64,000 nucleotides of DNA from Pelobacter propionicus DSM 2379 (lineage in GTDB: Bacteria > Desulfobacterota > Desulfuromonadia > Geobacterales > Pseudopelobacteraceae), in the NCBI RefSeq assembly GCF_000015045.1, contig NC_008609.1, forward strand, positions 868,001-932,000. The letters run 5' to 3'. How positions within the stretch are numbered: the first letter of the stretch is position 1; the number at the start of each line of letters is the position of its first letter. The notes beneath the pieces were generated by a model. That model did no database searches. It was given only the letters and a program-made list of their open reading frames with translations, and had not been told where the DNA came from. Position numbers and translations under genes: made by a program. Positions 35,644 to 44,179 of the stretch are shown in pieces.

Positions 35644-37320
35644 GAGTCTGTCGGGCTTGACCTCAGGGGCGCCCTCTTTTGTGGCCAAGCCGATTAAAAA
35701 AGTTCCGTATGTGTTCGTCTTCCCACCGGCAACCTGGTTAATTCAGCCCTTTCAGCGATGACTGCGGTTATTACAGGCTGATTTTCGCTATTTCTCATTC
35801 TATCCGGCCAAGACATGCAGCCGTTTGATGTTGTAGGCCATGCAGACGAGGTTCCATTCGCCTTTTACTGCTTCAAAGCCACGAAGAAGAAAGCTTCTGA
35901 ATCCCATGACCGCCTTGATGATGCCGAAGACCGGTTCCGAGGTGACTTTTCGCTGGGCGTAGATCGCCTTGCCGGAAGGTGTCTTCAGGCGATGCTTCAT
36001 TCTGGCCACGGAATCGGCATCTTCGGGTAACGGCGGCGGTTCGGCAAAGCGCTCCATCAGTGGCACGTTGTGACTCTGCCGGTCTACGGCAATGTAGGGA
36101 GTTATCCCGTTCTCCTCACAGGCAGTTACATTGGTTTCGCTGAAGTAGCCACTGTCAGCTACCAGATCGGTTGCCTTGCCAAGCTTCTCAGGCAGCGCCG
36201 CCAGGTTCTCCAGGGTCGGTGTCAGCTCCTGTTTGTCATTGGGATTCTGGGTAACATGGGCCGAAACGATGAGCTTTGATGCCGTATCCACACCGGCCTG
36301 GGCGTTGTACGTCTGCTCGAATCCGCCACCGGAGGTCGGCATGATCCGCGACTCTTCATCGGTCAGATTGACCTGATCTTTGGCAGTGGGGCCGGATTTG
36401 GGCGGTTTCGGCTCTTTCCCCTTGGCCTTCTTGCCCGTTGCCTGCTCCTTCTTGGCCCGTTCGGCGACTTTCTTCTCATAAGCGGCCTGTTCACGAGCAT
36501 GGCGCTCAGCGGCTCGTTTTTCGATCTCGACCTTGGCTGCGGCAATGGCGGAAAGACGCTTTTCCCGACGTTCCAGTTCTTCGGGGATGTTCATGCCGTC
36601 CGGAATATCGGCACGGTCCGCTGCCTCGGCCTTTTTGAGCAGTTCGCCAACCTCAGCCTTGATCTGCTCTTCAAGCTTGCAGGCATGCTCATAGCTCAGC
36701 GCCTTGTGCTTGGAGGCGTTCGCCTTGATTTTGCTGCCATCCAAACTAACGTTGCCCAGTTTCAGCACCTCCATCTGATGAGCGATCAGCAGAATCTGGG
36801 CAAACAGCTTGTTCAGTTGCGGCAGAAAACGCCGGCGGAAGGTGGCAATGGTATCGTGGTCAGGATGACTGTTTGCCGCTATGAACCGGAATGCCACGGA
36901 GTCGTAGGTGCTGCGCTCAAGCTTCCGGCTGGAGAATACGCCTGTCGCATAACCGTAAAACAACAATGCTACCAGCATCTCAGGGTTATAGGGCTGCGAG
37001 CCTCGGCCGGCATAGGTAGCTTTCAAAGAGCGCAGGTCGAGCTGTTCGACAATTTCGACCACAAACCGGGCCAAGTGCTTTTCTGGTAGCCAATCCTGCA
37101 GCGATGGCGGGAGCAGATAGGGTGTTTCCCGGTCAACTTCAATAAACTTTGATTTCATAGTCAACCCCGATACCTAACCAGTTGATATTACCGGACAAAT
37201 ATACGGGATACACCAAGAAAACGCAAGCTAAAGCTGACGACTTATTCAATAAATACAGCAGGTTAACCAATTGAAAACGCCCTGGAGATGACGGCTGAAT
37301 GCGTTAAGCCCGACAGACTC
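35644..37320 (-). mobile_element. IS1182-type insertion sequence, copy A
   Basis: A 1677-bp element with terminal inverted repeats beginning GAGTCTGTCGGGCTT (35644-35658) and ending AAGCCCGACAGACTC (37306-37320). It is flanked by a direct 4-bp target duplication CTAG (35640-35643 and 37321-37324). It carries one transposase gene on the minus strand. The encoded protein is identical to that of copy B at 50123-51799, which is in the opposite orientation. The insertion lies 50 bases upstream of marR. Confidence 0.95.
35800..37158 (-). CDS. IS1182-family DDE transposase, copy A
   Basis: A 452-residue transposase started at ATG 37158 (a TTG 6 bases upstream is possible). The N-terminal domain (LLPPSLQDWLPEKHLARFVV, DUF772 type) binds the ends. 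The likely DDE residues lie in NVSLDGSKI, LVADSGYFSE and VTSEPVFGIIK. A Lys/Glu-rich insertion (about residues 155-250) separates the first D from the rest. The protein sequence is identical in both copies and looks intact, so both may be active. Confidence 0.95.
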   Translation of the reverse strand: MKSKFIEVDRETPYLLPPSLQDWLPEKHLARFVVEIVEQLDLRSLKATYAGRGSQPYNPEMLVALLFYGYATGVFSSRKLERSTYDSVAFRFIAANSHPDHDTIATFRRRFLPQLNKLFAQILLIAHQMEVLKLGNVSLDGSKIKANASKHKALSYEHACKLEEQIKAEVGELLKKAEAADRADIPDGMNIPEELERREKRLSAIAAAKVEIEKRAAERHAREQAAYEKKVAERAKKEQATGKKAKGKEPKPPKSGPTAKDQVNLTDEESRIMPTSGGGFEQTYNAQAGVDTASKLIVSAHVTQNPNDKQELTPTLENLAALPEKLGKATDLVADSGYFSETNVTACEENGITPYIAVDRQSHNVPLMERFAEPPPLPEDADSVARMKHRLKTPSGKAIYAQRKVTSEPVFGIIKAVMGFRSFLLRGFEAVKGEWNLVCMAYNIKRLHVLAG

Positions 37321-37395
37321 CTAGCAGAGAATGAATTGTCTGTCAACGCGGGGGTGGGATTCCGTGGTGAGGGTTAGGCTGTTCCAGCGTGGGAA

Positions 37396-37432
37396 ATGAC
37401 AAAAGGCGGCCCCCATGGCCGCCTTTTGTCAT
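37396..37432 (-). terminator. Strong hairpin terminator after the thioredoxin-like gene
   Basis: A perfect 16-bp stem (arms 37396-37411 and 37417-37432) with a 5-base loop. On the minus strand the 3' arm ends CCTTTTGTCAT followed by TTCCC. It lies 26 bases after the stop of the gene at 37458-37688. Confidence 0.75.
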
Positions 37433-37457
37433 TCATCCTGCATCATAAACCCGTTTC

Positions 37458-37688
37458 TCAGAGATATTTCTGGATCTCCGCAGGCGTGGGGCTCGTGCCG
37501 GAACATACCACCCTGCCGTCGATGACCAGTGCCGGAGTGCTCATCACGCCATACTGCATGATCGACGCCATGTCCTCCTCAACCTTGATCACATCCGCCT
37601 TGACCCCCGTGGCCCTGACCGCTGCGTGAACCGCGTCCAGGAGCGTCGTGTCCGTGGTGCAACAACCTGCCAGCACTTCGATCTTCAT
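37458..37688 (-). CDS. Thioredoxin-like protein with degenerate active site
   Basis: A 76-residue paralogue of the protein at 32274-32501: the same start (MKIEVL), the same YGVMSTPALVIDG and the same C-terminus (AEIQKYL). The active site CAKC is replaced by CCTTD: Cys10 is kept and preceded by Cys9, but the resolving Cys13 is Asp. An extra Cys appears in RVVCSGTS, where the paralogue has Phe. It cannot form the standard CxxC disulfide; a vicinal-Cys metal or metalloid site is possible. It lies 188 bases downstream of arsR. Confidence 0.85.
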   Translation of the reverse strand: MKIEVLAGCCTTDTTLLDAVHAAVRATGVKADVIKVEEDMASIMQYGVMSTPALVIDGRVVCSGTSPTPAEIQKYL

Positions 37689-37831
37689 GTCTCGTCTCCC
37701 TTTCTTGAGGCTGGATTCCGGTTTCTGGTTTCTGCGGTTCCCGTCAGATCCGATTCATAGAAGGACCGCTTCGGACCCAAAGGGGAGCAGGCGCGGCAAT
37801 ACCGGTAACGGGATTGGCATGACCGCTGAAG

Positions 37832-37862
37832 TAAAGGGCACCCCATGGGGGTGCCCTTTACC
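37832..37862. terminator. Hairpin between arsR and the thioredoxin-like gene
   Basis: A perfect 14-bp stem, GTAAAGGGCACCCC (37832-37845) with GGGGTGCCCTTTAC (37849-37862), and a 3-base loop. There is only a weak T tract on either side, so it may be an attenuator or mRNA processing site lowering expression of the downstream gene. Confidence 0.55.
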
Positions 37863-37876
37863 TGCCGGTTACTGTT

Positions 37877-38260
37877 TCAGTCGCCTGGTCCGGGGTGGCT
37901 GCATTTTGCGCAACCTGGCTCGTTCTGCCCCTTTCGGGTCTGGAATTTCACAAGGCTCTCGTGGTCGCGGGAGATCTGGTCGCTGTCCGGGGAGTGGCGC
38001 TTCAGAAGATCCAGCAGGTCGGCGGAGAGCCGGTTGATGTCGCGGCTGATGGTGTAGTGCATCCAGACGCCGTCGCGCCGGTCATCCAGCCAGCCGGAGC
38101 GCTTCAGGTAGGCCAGATGGCGCGACACCGTGGACTGGGGCAGTTTCAGCACCGCCATCAGGTCGCAGACGCACAGTTCCCCCTCCGTCTGCAGCAGCAT
38201 CAGGATACGCAGGCGGATCGGGTCGGAGAGGCATTTGAATGTCTGGGCGAGCTGTTGCAT
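37877..38260 (-). CDS. arsR: ArsR family repressor
   Basis: A 127-residue winged-helix protein. The As(III)-binding motif ELCVCDLM is present in the sensor helix, followed by the recognition helix (LPQSTVSRHLAYLKRSGWL). The C-terminus has another pair of cysteines (GCAKCSHPGPGD). In the absence of As(III) it should bind operators and block transcription. The palindromes at 21815 and 33860 are the likely targets. Its own promoter lies so close that the mRNA is predicted to be nearly leaderless. Confidence 0.92.
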   Translation of the reverse strand: MQQLAQTFKCLSDPIRLRILMLLQTEGELCVCDLMAVLKLPQSTVSRHLAYLKRSGWLDDRRDGVWMHYTISRDINRLSADLLDLLKRHSPDSDQISRDHESLVKFQTRKGQNEPGCAKCSHPGPGD

Positions 38261-38268
38261 GGTGACTG

Positions 38269-38297
38269 TTTATAAAACGGATCGGCCGCCGGGTCAA
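38269..38297 (-). promoter_or_regulatory. Promoter of arsR
   Basis: Minus strand: -35 TTGACC (38297-38292), 17-bp spacer and -10 TATAAA (38274-38269). Transcription would start at about 38262, within a few bases of the ATG at 38260. No Shine-Dalgarno sequence is seen. The 16-bp palindrome of the other arsenic promoters is absent, although a half-site ATCCG is in the spacer. Confidence 0.7.
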
Positions 38298-38321
38298 GCC
38301 CGGGGCCTCGGGAGTACCCTG

Positions 38322-38936
38322 TCAGGGGGTAATGGCGGTGGCCAGAAACACCGGATAGACCTGTCCATCCTTGGCGATTTCCGTGACAGTCGAAATGCTT
38401 ATGTCCGTAAAGCCGGCCTGACGCAGCATCTGCTCGAACTGCTCTTGCTCGAAGCCGTTGTGAAACACGCCAACAGGATCCCCATGGAAGCTGCCATCCT
38501 CGGCCTCAAGGTCGGTGATGGCCACGTGGCCGCCTGGATGCAGCAGGCTGCGCAGCGATGCCAGCAGCGGGACAATGTCCGGGATGTGGTGCATGGTCAT
38601 GGAGCAGGTGATCAGGTGGTAGCGGCCGCCGGGCAGCTCTCCCTGTTCCAGGTCGAGGCGCACCGCCCGGACAGTGCTGCAACCCAGCTCGGCGGCTTTG
38701 GCGTTGAACTGTTCCACCATTTTTTCCGAGCTGTCCACCCCCAGCATGCTGCCCAGCAGGGGAGACAGGTTGAGCGTCACCAGGCCGGTTCCGCAGCCGA
38801 AATCCATGGCATCCCACTCGCGGGAGAGCGGCAGGGCCGCTGCCATGGCTGCGGCGACTTCGCGCCCCAGCCTGACCCGCTGCGGTTTCTCGTCCCAGGT
38901 TTGCGCTGCCGTATCAAAGTCCCTGCGCTCCGTCAT
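38322..38936 (-). CDS. Class I SAM-dependent methyltransferase
   Basis: A 204-residue protein with motif I DFGCGTGLVTLNL, an acidic residue after strand 2 (LGVDSSEKM), and motif III-like LHPGGHVAITDLEAEDGSFH. The fold is that of small-molecule methyltransferases (UbiE/COQ5-like). The substrate is unknown. The cysteine pattern of arsenite methyltransferases (ArsM) is not present. Its start overlaps the XdhC gene stop (ATGA), so the two are coupled. Confidence 0.85.
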   Translation of the reverse strand: MTERRDFDTAAQTWDEKPQRVRLGREVAAAMAAALPLSREWDAMDFGCGTGLVTLNLSPLLGSMLGVDSSEKMVEQFNAKAAELGCSTVRAVRLDLEQGELPGGRYHLITCSMTMHHIPDIVPLLASLRSLLHPGGHVAITDLEAEDGSFHGDPVGVFHNGFEQEQFEQMLRQAGFTDISISTVTEIAKDGQVYPVFLATAITP

Positions 38937-40060
38937 GCCTTCTGTCCCGTTTTTCCCTCTTCGATGCGGCAGCAGGGGGGGGCGTCGCTTCCCTTGTCTT
39001 GCCTCCTGGCTCCGTCGTTCTTTTCCGCCCTGACCCTGACCAGTTCGCCCACGATGCTGATGGCGATCTCCTCGGGGGTCTCCGCCCTGATATTTGTGCC
39101 GATGGGGGAGTAGACCCTGTCCAGCTCCTCCTGGGTGAAGCCGTGGCCGATGATCTCCTGGTATACCAGATCCCGCTTGCCGCGGCTGCCGATCATGCCG
39201 ATGTAGGCCGCGCCGCTTCTCAACAGTTGCTCCAGCACGTCCTTGTCGTACAGGTGACCGCGGGTGACTATCACCAGGTAGCTGTCACCGTCGATGCCCA
39301 GCTGGGGCAGTTTCCTGAAATTATCGATCACCATGGTCTCTATCGGTTCGGGAAAGCGCTCCTGGTTGGCAAATTCGGCCCGGTCATCCAGGACGATTGT
39401 CCTGAAGCCGACGCTTTCGCTCAAGGCTGCTACCTTCTGGGAGACGTGTCCGGCGCCGAACAGATAGACAGTCCCCCCCTGGCGCAGCGGTTCCACCAGG
39501 AAGCGCTGCTCATTGAAGGCTTCCGAATGCAGGGTTATCTTTGCGGGGCCGGCCACCAGCTTTTCCAGCAGGTACGGGCTGCAGCTTACCGTGCCGACCA
39601 GGGTCTTGTCAGGTTTCACCAAACACTGTTGGCGCTCCACACCGCCGCTGCCGTTGTTTTTCCCCAGCAGGGTGACCAGCCATCCCTTGCCGTTTTTTTC
39701 TGTTATCTTGGCAACTTCCGTATAGATATCCAGGTTGTCGTCGTTCTTCCCATCGATGACATCCACCAGGATCTCGCCCGAGCCGCCGCAGATCATGTCA
39801 GAAAGGGAGGCATCCTTGCCGGTCAGGTTGAATGACTGGATCAGCGTCCTGCCCGAAGGAATCGACTGCTTTGCAAGGTCGATGGCGCTGGCTTCCAGGC
39901 GTCCTCCGCCGATGGTGCCGATGATCGAGCCGTCTTTGCGGACGATCATCTTGGCCCCTTCGGCGCGCGGAGCCGAACCGGTCTTGTCGAAGATGGTGGC
40001 GACCGCGAAGCTTTCCCGGTTTTTGAGCAACTCAATCATGGCCCTGTAGAAATTTTTCAT
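38933..40060 (-). CDS. XdhC/CoxI family molybdenum-enzyme maturation protein
   Basis: A 375-residue protein. The N-terminal XdhC domain (ATIFDKTGSAPRAEGAKMIV and GTIGGGRLEASA) and the C-terminal Rossmann domain (VYLFGAGHVSQKVAALSE) are both present, with SRGKRDLVYQ and SPIGTNIRAETPEEIAISIVGELV at the end. XdhC proteins bind molybdenum cofactor and help insert the sulfurated form into xanthine dehydrogenase-type enzymes. No molybdoenzyme is encoded in the window. The C-terminal tail (about residues 350-375) is basic and has a CC pair. Confidence 0.9.
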   Translation of the reverse strand: MKNFYRAMIELLKNRESFAVATIFDKTGSAPRAEGAKMIVRKDGSIIGTIGGGRLEASAIDLAKQSIPSGRTLIQSFNLTGKDASLSDMICGGSGEILVDVIDGKNDDNLDIYTEVAKITEKNGKGWLVTLLGKNNGSGGVERQQCLVKPDKTLVGTVSCSPYLLEKLVAGPAKITLHSEAFNEQRFLVEPLRQGGTVYLFGAGHVSQKVAALSESVGFRTIVLDDRAEFANQERFPEPIETMVIDNFRKLPQLGIDGDSYLVIVTRGHLYDKDVLEQLLRSGAAYIGMIGSRGKRDLVYQEIIGHGFTQEELDRVYSPIGTNIRAETPEEIAISIVGELVRVRAEKNDGARRQDKGSDAPPCCRIEEGKTGQKA

Positions 40061-40297
40061 TGGATGGTACCTCGTTGGTTAGTGGGGTAGGCACGCACTT
40101 TATTGGAGATGGCTCTCCGGAGCGCGTATCATGCACCGAGCCGGCAACCGATGTCAATGTCTCCGTTATGTATAAAAGGTGAGAGCGGCGGAGTGAAACG
40201 CGAACCGCCGGGCGGGGGATTATTGTACTGGAGAGGTTGCCTGCTTTGGCATATAGTGCGGCTGCTGCATGCACTAATTACCTTCAGGAGGGTGTCT

Positions 40298-41122
40298 ATG
40301 GCGACAACTGGACAGAGCGCGCCCCATGTCAAGGCGCGCCGTGATAAGCCCGCGGAATACCCGGAGCGCTTCCCCGTGCCCGACCACCTGGTCGGCTGGG
40401 AGAGTGCCTATCCGGCGTACGATCCTCCCTACTACGTCTCCCCGGTGGTGCTGGAGAACGACTCATCCCGCAACCCGGCCGGCTGGGCCGACCCGGAGCA
40501 GCTTTCCCCGGCAGATGCCCCGCAGGAGAGCCTGTGCGGAGCGCTGCGCCATGACGAAAGGGGAAGGGCTCTGAACTCGGCCGGCAGGACCGGTCTGGCC
40601 GGGAGGGGGCTTTTGGGGAAGTGGGGGCCCAACTACGCCGCCGACCCGATCATCACGCGCATCAACCGCCGGGAGAATCGCCTGGAACTGCTGGCCATCC
40701 AGCGCAGGGACAACGGCCAGTGGGCCATTCCGGGGGGCATGGTGGACAGGGGGGAGCTGGTCACCCGCACCCTGGCGCGGGAGCTTGTGGAGGAGACCGG
40801 CGTTAGCCTGGATATGGAGCGGGCAAGATTTATCTACCAGGGGTATGTGGACGACCCGAGGAACACGGACCATGCCTGGATGGAGACGACGGCAAAACAT
40901 CTGCATCTCGACCCGGACATGGCGGAGCAACTGGAGCCGCGGGCCGGGAGCGATGCCCGGGCCGTGCGCTGGCTGCCGCTTACGGCGGAAACCATTGCCA
41001 GCCTCTACGCCAGCCACTGCGTACTGGTCAAAAAGGCCCTGGAGCTGCTCTGCCAGGGGGGAAGGACCGGAATGAGCGAGGCTGACCGGCAGCTGGTCCA
41101 GGCGCTCCTGCACGTGGTGTGA
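40298..41122 (+). CDS. Nudix hydrolase, ADP-ribose pyrophosphatase (NUDT9-like)
   Basis: A 274-residue protein started at ATG 40298, with AGGAGGG just upstream. The Nudix box is complete, from GGMVDRGELV to RELVEETGV. The preceding region (YPERFPVPDHLVGWESAYPAY and GPNYAADPIITR) matches NUDT9-type ADP-ribose pyrophosphatases, which are better known from animals. It should hydrolyse ADP-ribose to AMP and ribose 5-phosphate. It is not in an operon with its neighbours. Confidence 0.88.
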   Translation: MATTGQSAPHVKARRDKPAEYPERFPVPDHLVGWESAYPAYDPPYYVSPVVLENDSSRNPAGWADPEQLSPADAPQESLCGALRHDERGRALNSAGRTGLAGRGLLGKWGPNYAADPIITRINRRENRLELLAIQRRDNGQWAIPGGMVDRGELVTRTLARELVEETGVSLDMERARFIYQGYVDDPRNTDHAWMETTAKHLHLDPDMAEQLEPRAGSDARAVRWLPLTAETIASLYASHCVLVKKALELLCQGGRTGMSEADRQLVQALLHVV

Positions 41123-41188
41123 TCCGTTGGGACCAGGGATCGCCCGTCCCCACGAACGCAGGCAGATCTCAGTTGCCGATATGTCGGT

Positions 41189-42646
41189 TCATCGTTTACG
41201 CATGGCCACTGTGGAGCGCACGCTGGCCATGTCCACCACCGGTAGCGGCGGCACGGAGGTGAGGCCGTACTCTGTGGCCAGGTTGATGTCCCCGGGCACC
41301 GCGGAGAGCAGCGCCTCGGCCACGTGCTGGTCAGCCGTGCGGTAGCGCAGCCTGGCCTCCACGATCAGGGTGGTGATCCCCCTGAGGGAGGGAACCCCGT
41401 AGTACACCTCCCGGTAGCCGCGGGACGGTATAGTCTCGTGGCGGGAAAAGGCGGTGATCACCCAGGGGTCGTGGGAGAAGTGGAAGTCGCTGCCCATGCC
41501 CTCGGAGTTGAAGATGCGGGTCTCCGGCGACAGGGAGCCGTTCGCCTTCAGGGAACCGCTGGTCATGACCAGCCGGTTGTTCTGGTCCCTGGCGCTGACC
41601 TCCAGCCACATCTGGCGGATGTTGCTGAGGGAGGTGGGCAGGTTGTGGCCGGCGCGCAGGTTGGAGACCCTGATCTTCAGCTCCCGCAACCGGCCGTTGT
41701 CGTAGATGGGGATCAGCTCCAGGCCGGCTGCGCTCTGCAGCCGTTTTACCGCCATGTCATATTGCTTCATCAGGCGTTCGGCCTGCTCCTTGTCATTGTT
41801 CCTGGTGGCGGCCTGGGCCGACAGCCAGGCCAGCAGGTAGTTGGTGCCGTTGAAGTAGTGGCGGTACTGGGAGCGCTGCGGCTTCCTGAAGTCGTCGGCG
41901 CTCTTCAGGAAGGTATCGTTCTCCACCATGTGGCAGTCCTGGCACTGGATTCCGCGCTGGGCATAGGGGCTGTGCTTCCACTCGTTGTAGGTGGCTTCGA
42001 GGGGGAAGTGCTTGTCGTGGTGATAGACCTGGTGGCAGCCGGCGCACAGGTCGGCCTGGTCGTGCAGCGGGGATTGGCGACACTCGTGGAATCCGCCGCC
42101 GCATTCCCCATCCGGCCTGTTGGGTCCCCGTTTGACCAGTTGCGGTCCCTCCTTGCCGTCATAGCCGGGGTTCAGGATCAGCGAACCGTTTCCTGCCTCA
42201 CGGGTGGGTGTTCTGGTGTGGCTGGTTCCGCTGACCGAGTGACAGACATCGCAGGAGACCCCGGCGCGGGCCAGGGGGGAGAGGCCGGCCAGCCCCGGTT
42301 TCTTCAACTCACCGGTCACCATCCCGGCAGCCGAGTGGCACCCCTCGCACTGGCGGGCGATGTCGTGCCCCACCGCCGCCACCCCCTTGTTCAGTTCCCC
42401 TTGGTAGATCGGGTCACGCAGGGCCAGGCTGTGCACCGAGCCGTTCCACTCCCTGTGCTGCTGCTCATGGCAGCCGGCGCAGGTCTCCGGTTCGGTGAAG
42501 GGGGCGGTGGATTTTTCCCATCTGAAGAGCGAGGGGTAGTAGGGGAAGTACTCCCGGTCAACCTGGAACAGTTCCCGGTTTTCGGCGGTTGCCACGACGG
42601 CCGTGGCGAAGAGGAACATCAGGCCATAGAGGATGATGCGCTGCAT
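41189..42646 (-). CDS. Penta-haem c-type cytochrome
   Basis: A 485-residue protein with a signal peptide (about residues 1-21) and five CxxCH sites: Cys56-His60, Cys100-His104, Cys132-His136, Cys201-His205 and Cys235-His239. All lie in the N-terminal half. The C-terminal half (about 300-480) is a beta-rich domain with no haem sites. The layout is like the cytochrome c554/multihaem family used in anaerobic respiration. A signal of the nitrite reductase type (CxxCK) is absent. The electron partner is unknown. Confidence 0.9.
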   Translation of the reverse strand: MQRIILYGLMFLFATAVVATAENRELFQVDREYFPYYPSLFRWEKSTAPFTEPETCAGCHEQQHREWNGSVHSLALRDPIYQGELNKGVAAVGHDIARQCEGCHSAAGMVTGELKKPGLAGLSPLARAGVSCDVCHSVSGTSHTRTPTREAGNGSLILNPGYDGKEGPQLVKRGPNRPDGECGGGFHECRQSPLHDQADLCAGCHQVYHHDKHFPLEATYNEWKHSPYAQRGIQCQDCHMVENDTFLKSADDFRKPQRSQYRHYFNGTNYLLAWLSAQAATRNNDKEQAERLMKQYDMAVKRLQSAAGLELIPIYDNGRLRELKIRVSNLRAGHNLPTSLSNIRQMWLEVSARDQNNRLVMTSGSLKANGSLSPETRIFNSEGMGSDFHFSHDPWVITAFSRHETIPSRGYREVYYGVPSLRGITTLIVEARLRYRTADQHVAEALLSAVPGDINLATEYGLTSVPPLPVVDMASVRSTVAMRKR

Positions 42647-42781
42647 GACGGACTCCTTTCGAACGTGGACTGTGTCGGACGGTTCGGCGATGAATGGAGC
42701 AGATTCTTGGGACGTGCCGTCGGGCGGTCAGCCCATGCGGCACTTCGCATGCGCTACCAGCGAAGAAGAGTGGGCCGGCAG

Positions 42782-43711
42782 TCAGTGCCCATGCCCCTGG
42801 CAGTCGGCGTGGCGTTCGCTGTGGCGCAGGGGCTTGATCAGCGGCCCGCCGTTGCAGGTGGAGCACTCCAGCTGGATGGTGGTGTGGGTGATGTGGAAGT
42901 CGTGGTGCAGGGCATGCTCGATGGCGTGCACCAGTTCCCCCCGTTGTCCGGTGTATTCCTCACGTACCTCCACATGGACCGACAGGGCGATGATGTGGGA
43001 ACAGACCGTCCAGATGTTCAGGTGGTGGATGTCCTTTACGCCGTCGATCTCCCGTATCCGCTCAGCCACCTTCTCCACCGACAGTCCCCGCGGCACCCCC
43101 TCCATCAGGATGTGCAGCGAGTCCCGCAGCACCCGGCCGGCACCACAGAGAATCAGCAGGCCGATGGCGATGGAGATGATCGGGTCGGCCAGGTACCAGC
43201 CGGTGAGGCGCATCAGCAGCGCGCCGGCGATGACCCCCACCGAGGCTGCCGCGTCCCCCAGGACGTGCAGGAAGGCGCTGCGCACGTTCAGGTCGTCGTG
43301 GGCGTGTCCGTGCAATCCCCGGGCAGCCAACAGGTTGGCCACCAGTCCCACCACGGCGATGACCAGCATGGGAACGGTCTTGACCTCTTCCGGCGCGATC
43401 AGCCGCTTGCCCCCCTCGTAGAGGATGGCTATGGCCATGAGCAGCACGGTCAGGCCGTTGACCAACGAGGCCAGCACCTCGGCCCGGTGCAGGCCAAAGG
43501 AGTGCCGTTCGCTGGGCGCCCGGGAGGCCAGCCGTATGGCGCCCAGGGAGAGCAGCAGGGCGAACAGGTCCAGAAACACGTGCCCCGCATCGGAGAGGAG
43601 CGCCAGGGAGTTGGACCAGATTCCGCCGATGATCTCCGCCACCAGGGTGACGGCGGTCAGGGTGATGGCGAACTGCAGGCGTCGCGATATGTTCTGGTCA
43701 AGGTCGGTCAT
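42782..43711 (-). CDS. Cation diffusion facilitator (Zn/Cd/Co exporter, CzcD/ZitB type)
   Basis: A 309-residue protein with six membrane segments. The metal sites are HxxxD-like in LLSDAGHVFLDLFAL (segment 2) and HVLGDAAASVG (segment 5). A cytoplasmic C-terminal domain (HHLNIWTVCSHIIALSVHV) is followed by a Cys/His-rich tail (ECSTCNGG, HSERHADCQGHGH). It exports divalent metals by proton antiport. The His-rich tail may be an extra metal sensor. It is alone on the minus strand, 135 bases upstream of the cytochrome gene. Confidence 0.9.
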   Translation of the reverse strand: MTDLDQNISRRLQFAITLTAVTLVAEIIGGIWSNSLALLSDAGHVFLDLFALLLSLGAIRLASRAPSERHSFGLHRAEVLASLVNGLTVLLMAIAILYEGGKRLIAPEEVKTVPMLVIAVVGLVANLLAARGLHGHAHDDLNVRSAFLHVLGDAAASVGVIAGALLMRLTGWYLADPIISIAIGLLILCGAGRVLRDSLHILMEGVPRGLSVEKVAERIREIDGVKDIHHLNIWTVCSHIIALSVHVEVREEYTGQRGELVHAIEHALHHDFHITHTTIQLECSTCNGGPLIKPLRHSERHADCQGHGH

Positions 43712-44127
43712 GGCTGCCTCTCTGCTCTGCTTTTCCTCCAGTGAGCAATCTTCGGCTGGGCTGAATTCAACCGCTCCCCCCTTTGGAAAAGGGGGGCTGG
43801 GGGGGATTTGCCGGCGATGGTTCTCTCACCGGCCGGACTCATCGTGCAGACATGATAATGCCGTCCAGCCCGGAAGGCAAACCATAAACCGGTCTTGCGC
43901 CCCTTTGGCCCACCAGCCTCTTGTCTCTCCGATTGTTATTCCCATCGCATCGCCTTGCCCCTTGCTTGTGCAGTTCCCCGTAATCCCAATTCGTATCATC
44001 GCGGCACTGCTGGTCGGCGTCGCCTTTCAATAAACACGTTTATGAGGTGGCTGCGCCGTTGCATGGCGATGTCGAGGGGGTGCGGCGGCTGGTGGAACAC
44101 TTCATGTTGTAGGGGGGACAGAAATGA
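43712..44127. other. Intergenic region with a dispersed-type hairpin and a possible gene remnant
   Basis: CCCCCCTTT (43776-43784) and AAAGGGGGG (43788-43796) form a perfect 9-bp hairpin followed by CTGGGGGGGATTT. This looks like the short palindromic repeat scattered in many bacterial genomes. Near the right end one plus-strand frame ends HVYEVAAPLHGDVEGVRRL...HFML before a TAG at about 44113; it has a protein-like look but no start and may be the tail of a deleted gene. No intact gene is supported. Confidence 0.45.
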
Positions 44128-44158
44128 AAAAAGGGGCGCCAGCGGGGCGCCCCTTTTT
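44128..44158 (-). terminator. Terminator of the cobalamin operon
   Basis: A 13-bp stem, AAAAAGGGGCGCC with GGCGCCCCTTTTT (arms 44128-44140 and 44146-44158), with a 5-base loop. Read on the minus strand it ends in a T run, 22 bases after the stop of the decarboxylase gene. It is symmetrical enough to work in both directions. Confidence 0.85.
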
Positions 44159-44179
44159 CGTGTGCGGCATGTGATGCGG

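Noticed and set aside
38322-38936. Methyltransferase near arsR as an ArsM arsenite methyltransferase
   Set aside because: The conserved cysteines required for As(III) binding in ArsM are not in the expected places.
41324-43744. 806-codon plus-strand open frame opposite the cytochrome and CDF genes
   Set aside because: Its translation is low-complexity (Gly, Val, Gln, His rich), and both minus-strand genes have clear haem and metal-site motifs.
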